32,784 bases of DNA from assembly GCA_003156805.1 (NCBI GenBank), contig PMHV01000049.1, positions 1-32,784 of the forward strand, given 5' to 3'. The translations under genes and the position numbers were made by a program. The notes beneath the pieces are model-generated. The model searched no databases. It saw only the letters and a program-made list of their open reading frames with translations, and was not told the origin of the DNA. Source of the DNA: Acidobacteriaceae bacterium (GTDB lineage: Bacteria; Acidobacteriota; Terriglobia; Terriglobales; Acidobacteriaceae). Numbering within the stretch: position 1 is the stretch's first letter; each line of letters opens with the position of its first letter. Shown in pieces: positions 8,475 to 15,782 of the stretch.

Positions 8475-9482
8475 CTAAGGCTTGACGCCAGAAGACCCGA
8501 AGCCCAACGCAGTTTCCACTAACGTTGCAGCGGCCGATTGTAGTTGTTTGTCGTCTCCGAAGTCGCGAAGCCAGTGAACGTCCGGCTCGCGGCGAAACCA
8601 TGTCATCTGCCGCTTGGCATAGTTACGGTGAGCTTGCTGGGCGGCTTGAAGCGCCTGCTCGCGGGTGAGTTCTCCGCGAAGGAATTGCACGGCCTGTTTG
8701 TAGCCGAGAGAAGACAGCGCTCCGGCAGCGTCGCCGTATTGTTGCCGCAGGCTCTGAGTTTCTTCGATAAGGCCGGAATCGAACATGCCTTGCGCGCGCT
8801 GGTTGATGCGATCGTAGAGCGCACTGCGATCGGGGTCGAGGCCGAGCCGCAGAATGCGGAAACCGCGCAGCGGATCGCGCGGTTGCCGCTGCCAGAGTTC
8901 GGTCATCTTCTGGCGCGAGGCCAGGCAAACTTCGATGGCGCGGATCAGCTTGGGTGCATCGTTGGCGTGAATTTTTTCCGCGGCCGCGCGATCGAGCCGG
9001 TGCAGGATGCGATGCAGATAACTCGATCCTCGTTCGGCCGCGCGCTCGCGCAGGCGCAGGCGAAGTTCGTCCGAGCGCTGCGGACCGGGAAAAAGTCCTT
9101 CCAGCAACGCCCGCAGATAGAGTCCGGTTCCGCCCACTACGATCGGCAGATGGCCGCGCGATTTGATTTCGTCGAGCACCTTCCGCGCGCGGCGCGCATA
9201 TTCGCCCGCGGTGATGTAGCTAATAGGCTCGACGAAATCGAGCAGATGATGCGGCGCGCGGGCGCGCTCGTCCGCGCTGGGCTTGGCCGTGCCGATTTCA
9301 AACTCGCGGTACATGGCGACCGAATCGCAATTGACGATCTCGCCGCGAAACCGCTCGGCCAGCGCGAGCGACAGCGCCGTCTTGCCGCTGGCTGTGGGGC
9401 CAAGCACAACCAGAAGCAGCGGGTCAGCATCTCGGTCGTGAGGCTTGGCTTCGGGCGCGCGCGCGGGCTGGTTCAGCGCCAA
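8475..9482 (-). CDS. miaA: tRNA dimethylallyltransferase
   Basis: The 335-residue protein has the P-loop LGPTASGKT near residue 30, then the FRGEIVNCDSVAMYREFEIGTAKPS block and VVGGTGLYLRALLEG, all hallmark segments of MiaA, which adds a dimethylallyl group to A37 of tRNAs that read codons starting with U. The catalytic and tRNA-contact Asp is in NCDS. The N-terminus is uncertain: no in-frame ATG precedes the P-loop, and the frame's best start is a TTG at 9482 that overlaps the end of the upstream small gene. A GGAG lies directly before it, too close for a normal SD. The C-terminal YAKRQMTWFRREPDVHWL is typical. Confidence 0.93.
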   Translation of the reverse strand: MALNQPARAPEAKPHDRDADPLLLVVLGPTASGKTALSLALAERFRGEIVNCDSVAMYREFEIGTAKPSADERARAPHHLLDFVEPISYITAGEYARRARKVLDEIKSRGHLPIVVGGTGLYLRALLEGLFPGPQRSDELRLRLRERAAERGSSYLHRILHRLDRAAAEKIHANDAPKLIRAIEVCLASRQKMTELWQRQPRDPLRGFRILRLGLDPDRSALYDRINQRAQGMFDSGLIEETQSLRQQYGDAAGALSSLGYKQAVQFLRGELTREQALQAAQQAHRNYAKRQMTWFRREPDVHWLRDFGDDKQLQSAAATLVETALGFGSSGVKP

Positions 9483-9628
9483 CTCCAGTGGATCGCGTGC
9501 CAGTAGCGAATCAGAGCGAGGACCAGCAGCAGAAATGCGATGAGCAGCAAGCCCGTAGTTTCGGTCGCGTAGGCCGCGTGCCGCGGATGCTTGCGGGCGG
9601 AATCGTCTTGGCGACCGATGGCAGGCAC
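9473..9628 (-). CDS. small single-span membrane protein upstream of miaA
   Basis: A 51-codon frame starting at a GTG (9628) encodes a polar N-terminus rich in Asp, Arg and His, one strong membrane helix (TGLLLIAFLLLVLALI, residues 25-40) and a short tail ending RYWHAIHWSWR. Its TGA overlaps the miaA start region by 10 bases, as expected for a coupled upstream gene. The frame is open further upstream without an ATG, so the start is uncertain. No function is known to me; the helix and aromatic C-terminus look like a genuine small protein and not a chance frame. Confidence 0.5.
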   Translation of the reverse strand: MPAIGRQDDSARKHPRHAAYATETTGLLLIAFLLLVLALIRYWHAIHWSWR

Positions 9629-10264
9629 GAGAATATTGTAGCTCGGGACGCGTTGCTCTATGTGCCGTTTGCGGAGCGAACCTTGATTTGCATGGCGTAG
9701 ATTCGCATGGCGTATCTCGGGCGGCGAGTGCGGGAGAGAAGTCTGCGGGGAAAATTGTTCCGTTTCGGAACGAGTTTACCTTGTCGATTCTTATAGCCCC
9801 TACCCCTATCCCCCTCGGTATATTGGAATCATCAGGTTAGCGATAAAATGCCATTTGATCTATTGGCATCAACAACTTACGGGCAGAATCTTGCATGCAA
9901 AGGACTTAGCGGGATGGCATGAGCCGTAAGCCGTTTAGAATCAGCGCGTGCCTGACGGGGGCCGCGCTCCAGAGACGCCCGATTCGGTTGATTCGAGGGG
10001 ATTCTGGGCTAAATCCGGGCCGAATTTAGGTTATCTCGCGGCTATTGTATTTTCAAAGAGCAAATGCTTTGAAGGAATTAGGATCGGCGATGCGGGCGGG
10101 TGAAGTCAAGGAAATTCGTTAGTGGTGCAGTTCGATAAGGAGGCGAGCCAAACGCGCGGTTGTTGGGTCGCAAAGAGCGCTCAGGATGACAATCAAACTG
10201 AGCCACTACCGAATTCGTGAGGGCTGGGGGATGGGCGCGGTAGAATGGGCCGAGTGAGGTGGGC
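9629..10264. other. intergenic region with small repeats, no gene recognised
   Basis: About 636 bases without a convincing gene. It contains a direct repeat of GCATGGCGTA (9690-9699 and 9705-9714), a perfect short hairpin GTTCCG-TTT-CGGAAC (9757-9771), a C-rich pyrimidine tract near 9799-9820, and a fragment of the dispersed CTCAGGATGACA repeat (10175-10192). A TAGAAT at 10241-10246 could be the -10 of the following antitoxin gene, but its -35 is poor. Confidence 0.5.
10175..10192 (-). repeat. fragment of dispersed TTGTCATCCTGAGCG repeat
   Basis: The bases GCGCTCAGGATGACAAT match one end of the longer repeat copies at 26075-26137 and 32195-32281 (read on the minus strand as TTGTCATCCTGAGCGC). 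No second end or internal hairpin is seen here, so this is a partial copy. Confidence 0.6.
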
Positions 10265-10513
10265 ATGGCACAGATGACACCGAAAGTTTCAAAATTGCTG
10301 GAACAAGCCTTGTCGTTGTCCATTGAGGAACAGGAGGCATTGGCGGATTCCCTGATCTCGAACCTCGATGGCGAGGTGGATGAGGGTGTGCAGGCGGCTT
10401 GGGAAGCGGAGATCGGTAGGCGAATCGCAGATCTGGATTCCGGAAAGGCAAAGACTACTTCCTGGGCGGAAGTGCGCAGACGCAACCTGACGAAGTTGCC
10501 CCATGCCCGGTAG
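10265..10513 (+). CDS. putative RelB/StbD-type antitoxin of a ParE-like module
   Basis: The 82-residue protein begins MAQMTPKVSKLLEQAL and has the SIEEQEALADSLISNLDGEVDEGVQAAWEAEIGRRIADLDSGKAK pattern of the 'unstable antitoxin' family (addiction module protein, PF09720 type). The C-terminal tail with SWAEVRRR is the segment that wraps the toxin in related pairs. The ATG at 10265 has a GAGG six bases upstream; a GTG at 10259 is less likely. Its stop overlaps the start of the toxin gene by 11 bases, the usual coupled layout. Because the toxin is frameshifted, this antitoxin may now be an orphan. Confidence 0.8.
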   Translation: MAQMTPKVSKLLEQALSLSIEEQEALADSLISNLDGEVDEGVQAAWEAEIGRRIADLDSGKAKTTSWAEVRRRNLTKLPHAR

Positions 10514-10803
10514 CTCTGCGGAATTTCACGAGGAAGGGGGCGCCGAATATGACGCCGCATTCGACTGGTACCTGGAGCACAGCCCGGATGCCGCTGTCAG
10601 GTTCGATGCCGAAGTGGATCGCGGGGTGGCGCAGATCGTTAAGGCTCCGCAGCGCTGGGCAGCCGGTTCTCACTACTCGCAGGTTCTTGCTCAGACAGTT
10701 TCCTTTCATTCTGATTTACCGGGAACGCACTTCAGCGAACATTCAGATCGTAGCCGTTGCCCACACCAGCCGGAAGCCTGGGTACTGGAAGCGGCGGCTG
10801 TAG
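10503..10803 (+). pseudogene. frameshifted ParE/RelE-type toxin
   Basis: The first frame (from ATG 10503) encodes a ParE-like N-terminal half: FHEEGGAEYDAAFDWYLEHSPDAAVRFDAEVD and VAQIVKAPQRW. After about base 10670 that frame becomes unrelated, while the next frame carries the expected second half, RRFLLRQFPFILIYRE followed by IQIVAVAHTSRKPGYWKRR. A one-base shift in the stretch 10665-10690 separates the two halves. Joined, they give a protein of about 100 residues, normal for ParE. Either the gene is broken or there is a sequencing error. The antitoxin lies directly upstream with 11 bases of overlap. Confidence 0.8.
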
Positions 10804-10934
10804 CGGTGTGCTTTCCCAGCCTTTGAGCTGATGTTTCCAGCGTTTCGATTTTCCGCGGAACCGGAACTCACGAATCGCGTGTAATCTCGTCTAAGAGGCT
10901 GGTTGGGAGTTGTTTGCCTGACGGAGGAATGTTT

Positions 10935-11762
10935 ATGAAACGCTTGGGGAACGAACGCTGGTGGTTTGCGGTGCTGATGCTGGGCGGATTTCTGTGCTCG
11001 CTCGCGGCGTTGCCGGCGCGAGCTGACGAATGGTCGAAGACCTACACTCTCACCGGCAAGCCGGATTTGCGGGTAGAAACTTCGGACGCGAACATCCGCG
11101 TGGAAACCCGGGAGCAGAACACGATCGAAGCCAAGGTGACGACTGCGGGTTACAAGATCGGCCCAGACGACATCCGCGTGGAAGAGCACCAAGTTGGCGA
11201 CCGCGTCGAAATCGACGTGCGCTATCCGCACCATGGTATGACGATCGAGTGGGGCAATCATGGCAGTCATCGCGTCGACGTTGACATCCACATGCCGCGC
11301 GAGGGGCGGGTTGACCTGCATACGGGCGATGGCAAGATCGTGATCGGCAACTTCAAGGGAGAAATGGAATTGCGCAGCGGCGATGGCCCGCAGGAAGTCA
11401 GCGGCGTTGACGGCAAACTGGACGCCACGACGGGCGATGGATACATCCACGCCGACGGGCGATTTGACGAACTCCACTTAAAGAGCGGAGACGGCCGCGT
11501 GGAAGCGCGAGCCACGAGCGGATCGGCGCTGGGCGCGAGCTGGAGGCTGGAAGCCGGCGACGGCAGCGTGTCGCTGGAGGTTCCGGAAAACCTGGCGGCG
11601 GATGTGGACCTGCACACCGGAGATGGGCATATCGATCTGGAGATGCCGATCACAACCGAGGGCAAGATTCGCGAAAACGAGGTTCGCGGCAAGTTGAACG
11701 GCGGCGGAAACCTACTGGTGATTCATACGGGAGATGGATCGATCCGGCTGCGGAAGGGGTAG
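10935..11762 (+). CDS. exported DUF4097-like beta-repeat protein
   Basis: The start is the ATG at 10935, with GGAGG (10923-10927) seven bases upstream; an ATG six bases earlier touches the SD. The 275-residue product has a signal peptide ending near PARADEW (residues 1-31). The rest is built from short beta-strand repeats carrying seven S/T/A-GDG turns (HTGDG, RSGDG, TTGDG, KSGDG, EAGDG and two more HTGDG), about 20 residues apart, as in DUF4097/putative adhesin proteins that fold as a right-handed beta solenoid. Such proteins are often near anti-sigma or stress genes, but here the neighbours are toxin-antitoxin genes. Function unknown; envelope location is inferred. Confidence 0.8.
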   Translation: MKRLGNERWWFAVLMLGGFLCSLAALPARADEWSKTYTLTGKPDLRVETSDANIRVETREQNTIEAKVTTAGYKIGPDDIRVEEHQVGDRVEIDVRYPHHGMTIEWGNHGSHRVDVDIHMPREGRVDLHTGDGKIVIGNFKGEMELRSGDGPQEVSGVDGKLDATTGDGYIHADGRFDELHLKSGDGRVEARATSGSALGASWRLEAGDGSVSLEVPENLAADVDLHTGDGHIDLEMPITTEGKIRENEVRGKLNGGGNLLVIHTGDGSIRLRKG

Positions 11763-11768
11763 AAATTT

Positions 11769-11817
11769 GGACCTTGGACCTTGGACCTCGGACCTCGGAC
11801 CCTGAACCTCAGACCTG
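11769..11817. repeat. array of seven 7-bp words (GGACCTT type)
   Basis: Seven consecutive 7-bp units start at 11769. The first two are GGACCTT, the next two GGACCTC, and the last three drift (GGACCCT, GAACCTC, AGACCTG). The register is exact across 49 bases. It fills the gap between the DUF4097 gene and the vapB promoter. No inverted partner arm is seen. Confidence 0.9.
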
Positions 11818-11821
11818 CGGT

Positions 11822-11851
11822 TGTCTGACAATTGCTGTATAATGTCTGACA
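11822..11851 (+). promoter_or_regulatory. vapBC promoter with two TGTCTGACA operator sites
   Basis: TGTCTGACA occurs at 11822-11830 and again at 11843-11851. Each is itself a palindrome (TGTC-T-GACA), and the centres are 21 bp apart, two helical turns. A consensus -10 (TATAAT, 11838-11843) lies between and touches the second site. This is the layout expected for autoregulation by a ribbon-helix-helix antitoxin. No good -35 is visible. Transcription would start about three bases before the ATG at 11854, so the message may be nearly leaderless. Confidence 0.65.
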
Positions 11852-11853
11852 TC

Positions 11854-12105
11854 ATGGTTTCGCAGCGCATCACCGTCCGCGTGCCTGTGCCGCTTGGGTC
11901 TCGGCTCCGCGACCGTTCGCGGGTGAAGGGACAAACTCCATCGGACCTAGTACGGGTTGCGCTGGAAAACTATTTGGAGGAGGAAGGCACGGGTTCGGCT
12001 TACGAAGCGGCGGAGGCGGCGGGACTGATTGGCTGCGTGCGCCGCGCGCCGAAAGACCTGAGCACGAACCGGCGGCATTTTGAAGGCTTCGGCGAGAGCG
12101 AATGA
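11854..12105 (+). CDS. vapB: ribbon-helix-helix antitoxin (VapB/CopG type)
   Basis: The 83-residue protein begins MVSQRITVRVPVPLGSRLRDRSRVKGQTPSDLVRVALENYLEEE, a classic ribbon-helix-helix DNA-binding domain: one beta strand (ITVRVP) then two helices. The C-terminal half should bind the toxin. The ATG at 11854 is chosen because the domain starts there; an in-frame ATG at 11842 sits inside the -10. Its TGA overlaps the vapC ATG (ATGA). It probably binds the two TGTCTGACA sites just upstream. Confidence 0.85.
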   Translation: MVSQRITVRVPVPLGSRLRDRSRVKGQTPSDLVRVALENYLEEEGTGSAYEAAEAAGLIGCVRRAPKDLSTNRRHFEGFGESE

Positions 12106-12536
12106 AGCAGATTCGGGCGGACCGGATGCTGGTGGATACGGGGCCGCTGGTTGCGATTCTTTCGCGCGAAGATGCACACCACCAGACCTGCGTGGAAGCG
12201 CTCCGCGAGATGGCGGGGCCGCTGTTTTCGTGCTGGCCGGTGATCACCGAAGCGGCGTGGCTGTTGCGGCGCTCTTCGCGCGCGGTGCAGCAGTTGCTGA
12301 GCAACATGGACGGCGGTTTCCTTCAACTGCTGCCGCTGGCGGGGACGGAGGCCAAGGCCATTGCAGCGGTGATGAAGAAGTATGAAAGCATCCGCCCGCA
12401 ACTTGCCGACGCCGCGTTGGTTTATCTTGCGGGCCGCGAGCGAATCGAGACCATTTTTACTCTGGACCGGCGCGATTTTTCCATTTATCGGACAGGCCGG
12501 AGGCGATCCTTTCGCATTGTTCCGAAGATGGATTAA
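12102..12536 (+). CDS. vapC: PIN-domain ribonuclease toxin
   Basis: The 144-residue protein has the four acidic PIN residues: Asp12 in VDTGPLVAIL, Glu50 in VITEAAWLL, Asp103 in LADAALVYLA and Asp122/125 in TLDRRDF. PIN toxins bind Mg2+ and cut RNA, commonly tRNA or rRNA, when the antitoxin is degraded. It overlaps the antitoxin by four bases. A 6-bp AT-rich perfect hairpin (AAGCTA-TTT-TAGCTT, 12537-12551) follows the stop directly; it lacks a U-tract, so its role as a terminator is doubtful. Confidence 0.88.
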   Translation: MKQIRADRMLVDTGPLVAILSREDAHHQTCVEALREMAGPLFSCWPVITEAAWLLRRSSRAVQQLLSNMDGGFLQLLPLAGTEAKAIAAVMKKYESIRPQLADAALVYLAGRERIETIFTLDRRDFSIYRTGRRRSFRIVPKMD

Positions 12537-12606
12537 AAGCTATTTTAGCTTCTAATGGCGCTGCCGGGAACGTCAGGGAATCAGCGGTCTGGGCTTGACG
12601 GAGCGT

Positions 12607-13719
12607 CTACTCGAGGTCTTCTTTGCTGGGGTTGTAATAGAAGCGGAAACGCAGCGCGAGATATTGGCCGCCGAAGTCGGTGGGCAAGGGCGGGAACGGG
12701 TTGGAAGCAGTGATACCGGCCCAGGCGGCGCGGTCGAGCGGAATGTCGCCGGAAGTGGCGACCAGTTTCATGCCGGCGACGTGGCCGTCTTTGGTGATGG
12801 CGAACTCAATGGCCAGCTTGCCTTTCTTCATCTGCGCGGATTCGGGAATCGCGTTGTACCAGTTCTGGCGTACTTCCTGCACGATGCGCTGCAGATAGGG
12901 ACCGAAATCGACGCCCTGAGTGTCGCTAAGAATGTCGAGCGCGCCCTCCTGCCGGCCGTGGGCTCCGGTGCCCAGACCGAAGTCGCCGCCCTGACCTCCT
13001 CCGCCACCGGCACTCTTGGCGGCCGCGGCCGCCTGCGTGGCTTGCTGAATCGCCGAGCCAGCCGACAATGGGGCCGCATACTTGCTGAACTCATTCGCCG
13101 CGTTGGGTTTGGGCTGCGTCTGCAACTGCGCCAGTTGGTTGGGAGGTGGTTGCATTTGCTGTTGCTGCGCGGGCTGCGGCGCGGCCGGCGCCGGAGTGGC
13201 CGAGGGCTGAGGCGGCGCTGCTTGCGCGGTTCGCGGGCCACTCAGGCCCGGCGCACCAGGAGGCGGCGTCGCCAGAATCTTGCGCAGCTCCTTGGGATCG
13301 AGCTCGGGATGCCTCGAGGTGGCGATGCGATCCTTGTCGGACAAGACGTTGGTATTGGGCCGGTGCGAAAGCTTTTGCAGGTCGGGAGGAAGCGTCAGGA
13401 ACGTAACATCTTTACCGTTGGTCGCGTCTCTCGCGACCACCACGGTCGAATGCCAGGGTAGATATTTTTCCAGCCATTCAATCTTGACCAGCAAAATGAT
13501 GAGGACGAGATGGGCGATGATGGAGATCCACGCGGCTTCGCGGCGGCGTGAACGGGCCAGATCATCCTGCAACTGAATGAGCAGGTGCGGCACGCGAGCG
13601 TCGTCATCGAAGGCGCGGTAGGCGGTTTCCCATCCCTGGGCGTCATACAGACCGAGTTGTTCCGGCGGCCTAGGCGGCGGAGCGACGGGATCCTGGAATG
13701 GAATCTGCGTAATCGGCAT
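12607..13719 (-). CDS. tonB: TonB-family energy-transducing protein
   Basis: The 370-residue protein has a cytoplasmic N-terminus of about 60 residues, one membrane helix (WISIIAHLVLIILLVKI, about 64-80), a long periplasmic Pro/Gln/Ala-rich spacer (about 150-215), a Gly-rich stretch (GGGGGQGGDFG near 240) and a C-terminal TonB/TolA-like domain with VDFGPYLQRIVQEVRQNWYNAIPESA. TonB couples the inner-membrane proton force (via ExbBD) to outer-membrane receptors. No exbB or exbD is nearby. The cytoplasmic extension before the helix is longer than in E. coli TonB. TolA-like function is an alternative. Confidence 0.82.
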   Translation of the reverse strand: MPITQIPFQDPVAPPPRPPEQLGLYDAQGWETAYRAFDDDARVPHLLIQLQDDLARSRRREAAWISIIAHLVLIILLVKIEWLEKYLPWHSTVVVARDATNGKDVTFLTLPPDLQKLSHRPNTNVLSDKDRIATSRHPELDPKELRKILATPPPGAPGLSGPRTAQAAPPQPSATPAPAAPQPAQQQQMQPPPNQLAQLQTQPKPNAANEFSKYAAPLSAGSAIQQATQAAAAAKSAGGGGGQGGDFGLGTGAHGRQEGALDILSDTQGVDFGPYLQRIVQEVRQNWYNAIPESAQMKKGKLAIEFAITKDGHVAGMKLVATSGDIPLDRAAWAGITASNPFPPLPTDFGGQYLALRFRFYYNPSKEDLE

Positions 13720-13892
13720 GGACTAGGCTTGGTCCTTTAGACACAAATCTGCCACGCTGCGTTGCATCAGCCCTCCACCGGGCGACACACGTACGCAGCT
13801 TGACCAAGTTACTTTTATTCTCGCATCTTTCGCAAGATTCTGCTCACCCATGAAGGGACCACGACCAGGGTATGTAAACATTTGTAAAACCA

Positions 13893-13927
13893 CAGTTCTG
13901 ACTGGCCAGTTGCCAGTTCTCAGTTAA
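13893..13927. repeat. array of five 7-bp words (CAGTTCT/CAGTTGC type)
   Basis: Five exact 7-bp units lie between tonB and the Gfo/Idh gene: CAGTTCT, GACTGGC, CAGTTGC, CAGTTCT and CAGTTAA. The words are the same family as the arrays at 20326-20436 (inside maf) and 20871-20891. No opposite arm is seen nearby. Confidence 0.8.
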
Positions 13928-13950
13928 GAGGGCGCTGTGCTAATTGCGGG

Positions 13951-14940
13951 TCAGGATTGGCTTTTCGCGATGCTCGCGAGATTGGCCTTCTGGCCATGCG
14001 CTCGAATCGCGGCCACGATATCGAGCGCCAGGGCGAGGGCGCGGCGCCCGTCTTCGAGGGGGACAACGGGAGTGGAGCGCTGCCGGACGGCGTAGAGAAA
14101 CGATTTCAGCTCGGCATGAAGCGGTTCTTCAGAGGTAACCGGCGGCTTGGCCACTTTGATCTCCGGATTGACCGAGGGAGTGCCCGCTGCTCCGTCCTGG
14201 CCGACGGTGAAGACGAGGGCCTCCTGACGTCCGTAGTCGATGGAGATGTACTGGCGCGGCTGGAAGAAGCGAAGTTTGCGCACGCGCTCGGTGGAAACGC
14301 GGCTGGCGGTGAGGTTGGCCACGCAGCCGGACTCGAACTCCAGCCGCACATTGGCGATATCCACCTTGCCCGAGAGAATGGGCAGGCCGACGGCGCGCAC
14401 TTCCTTGACCGGGGAATTCGCGAAGCAGAGCACGATGTCGAGATCGTGAATCATCAGATCGAGCACGACATCCACGTCGAGCGAGCGCGGCGTGAAAACG
14501 CTAAGCCGATGCACTTCGAAAAACATGGGTTGGGTGAGAAGCGGAAGAGTGGCGCGAACCGCAGGGTTGAAGCGCTCCAGGTGCCCGGCTTGGGCGATGC
14601 GCTGGTGAGCGGCAGCCAGATTCACTAATTCGTCGGCTTCGGCAAGCGACGGGGCGAGCGGCTTCTCGATGAGCACGTCCACTCCGGCTTCCATGAGAGC
14701 CTGCGCCACGGCAAGATGATGGATGGTGGGCGCGGCCACCGAGGCTGCACGAACCTCGCTGTGGGTGGTGAGCATCTGCTCAACCGAGCCGAAAGCGCGA
14801 CAGCCGAACTCACTGGCCACGGCATCGGCGCGGTCGAGGTCAGGATCGACCACACCCACCAAACGCACGGCGTCGCCCTGCTGTTCGAGCTCTTTGTAGA
14901 TGCGAGCGTGGTTGCGTCCAAAGACGCCCACGCCCACCAC
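13951..14940 (-). CDS. Gfo/Idh/MocA-family NAD(P)-dependent oxidoreductase, possible UDP-GlcNAc 3-dehydrogenase
   Basis: The protein is 329 residues from a GTG at 14940. It has the N-terminal Rossmann motif VGVGVFGRNHARIY, the EKPLAPS motif (catalytic Lys) near residue 95 and MIHDLDIVL in the substrate domain, all typical of Gfo/Idh/MocA dehydrogenases. The frame is open upstream without an ATG and includes an extra beta-strand sequence (IPVAV), so the true start may be earlier at a non-standard codon. In acidobacteria a gene of this family commonly follows lpxA and lpxI; in other bacteria such an enzyme (GnnA) oxidises UDP-GlcNAc for 2,3-diamino lipid A. GnnA is therefore plausible, but no gnnB aminotransferase is in the window. 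Confidence 0.8.
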   Translation of the reverse strand: MVGVGVFGRNHARIYKELEQQGDAVRLVGVVDPDLDRADAVASEFGCRAFGSVEQMLTTHSEVRAASVAAPTIHHLAVAQALMEAGVDVLIEKPLAPSLAEADELVNLAAAHQRIAQAGHLERFNPAVRATLPLLTQPMFFEVHRLSVFTPRSLDVDVVLDLMIHDLDIVLCFANSPVKEVRAVGLPILSGKVDIANVRLEFESGCVANLTASRVSTERVRKLRFFQPRQYISIDYGRQEALVFTVGQDGAAGTPSVNPEIKVAKPPVTSEEPLHAELKSFLYAVRQRSTPVVPLEDGRRALALALDIVAAIRAHGQKANLASIAKSQS

Positions 14941-15128
14941 CGCGACTGGAATGGGACCCTGTGCTTGCAGTAGAAAATCTCTAGGCAGGTTGCCGGAAAC
15001 AGATTGTAAACGGAATTGCGAGAAAGAGCATCTGCTTAACGTTTAGGAGTGCCTAATTTCCCAATACGGGAATTCGATTTAGCCGTCAGCAATATCGGCC
15101 ACCGACCGTGAGAAAGGACTTGTTAAAT

Positions 15129-15216
15129 GGATAATTGGGTAATCGGTTCATTGAAGGCCTTCTGCCGAAGTAGGTGTTCCAATTACTCAATTACCCGATT
15201 CATAATTGCCCAATCC
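15129..15216. repeat. inverted element of 8-bp words (GGGTAATT type)
   Basis: A left arm of three 8-bp units (GGATAATT, GGGTAATC, GGTTCATT; 15129-15152) faces a right arm of four to five units in opposite orientation (15180-15216; CAATTACT, CAATTACC, CGATTCAT, AATTGCCC). About 27 bases with a GAAGGCCTTC palindrome lie between. The arms match imperfectly (about 17 of 22 positions in the best part). It sits beside the 3' end of the DinB gene and resembles the 7-bp arrays in the same window. Confidence 0.7.
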
Positions 15217-15219
15217 TTC

Positions 15220-15705
15220 TTACTTCGCGGCGCGGCCTTGCGCTTTCTTCAAGATGGCGATCTGCCCAGCGTGGTAAAGCTCATGCTGCGCGACCCCGTG
15301 CAGGTGATGATAGAAGTCATAACGCTTGCCGGGAACGCGGTCGCGGAGACGCGAATCCGGCAGGGCTGCGACTGTTTTCACCAGCACCTCGTGCGTGCGT
15401 TTGAGGTAAGTCTCGGCCTTGCGCCACGCGGCTTCGGTGGGCTTTGAAACGAGAGGGAAGTTCGCCAGCCCTGTGGGCTGAAATTTCTCGCCGCTCAGCC
15501 GGCGGCAAGCCGCAGCGTCCCAGACGGCGATGTGCAGAACCAGCTCCCAAATGCTGTGAACATTGCGCAGAGGCTTGGCCGCGGCCGTGGCGGCGTCGAC
15601 ATCTTGCAGCAACTCAAGTAAAGCCGGGCCATGCCAGGCGTCACCGTCAAAGGCGCGGCGAAGCTGGTCGGCGATGCGGGCGGGCTCGGAGTTTGGGGAA
15701 GTCAT
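15220..15705 (-). CDS. DinB/YfiT-like four-helix putative metal-dependent enzyme
   Basis: The 161-residue protein has the DinB-family pattern: an N-terminal helix, a first His in NVHSIWELVLHIAVWD (about 48-60), and a C-terminal pair in HELYHAGQIAILKKA (about 139-153). Three His in this arrangement bind a metal in family members, several of which act as thiol-dependent transferases or hydrolases. The substrate cannot be told from sequence. It is divergent from higA, 77 bases away, and lies between lpxI and the Gfo/Idh gene, which usually are neighbours, so this stretch may be an insertion. Confidence 0.8.
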   Translation of the reverse strand: MTSPNSEPARIADQLRRAFDGDAWHGPALLELLQDVDAATAAAKPLRNVHSIWELVLHIAVWDAAACRRLSGEKFQPTGLANFPLVSKPTEAAWRKAETYLKRTHEVLVKTVAALPDSRLRDRVPGKRYDFYHHLHGVAQHELYHAGQIAILKKAQGRAAK

Positions 15706-15751
15706 ATCTTCTAACTTCGACCATGGAGAAAGTATTAGTCAACAGATTTAT

Positions 15752-15766
15752 GAATACAACGTATTC
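15752..15766. promoter_or_regulatory. palindrome upstream of higA, probable operator
   Basis: GAATAC-AAC-GTATTC is a perfect inverted repeat with 6-bp arms and a 3-base spacer, 17 bases before the higA ATG. HigA-type antitoxins repress their own promoters through palindromes with outward-facing TAC/GTA half-sites, so this is a good candidate site. Confidence 0.55.
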
Positions 15767-15782
15767 TGTAGAGGAGCCGACA

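Noticed and set aside
9652-9719. 16-codon minus-strand frame (MRIYAMQIKV...) upstream of the small membrane gene
   Set aside because: Too short, no SD, and overlaps a direct repeat; could be chance.
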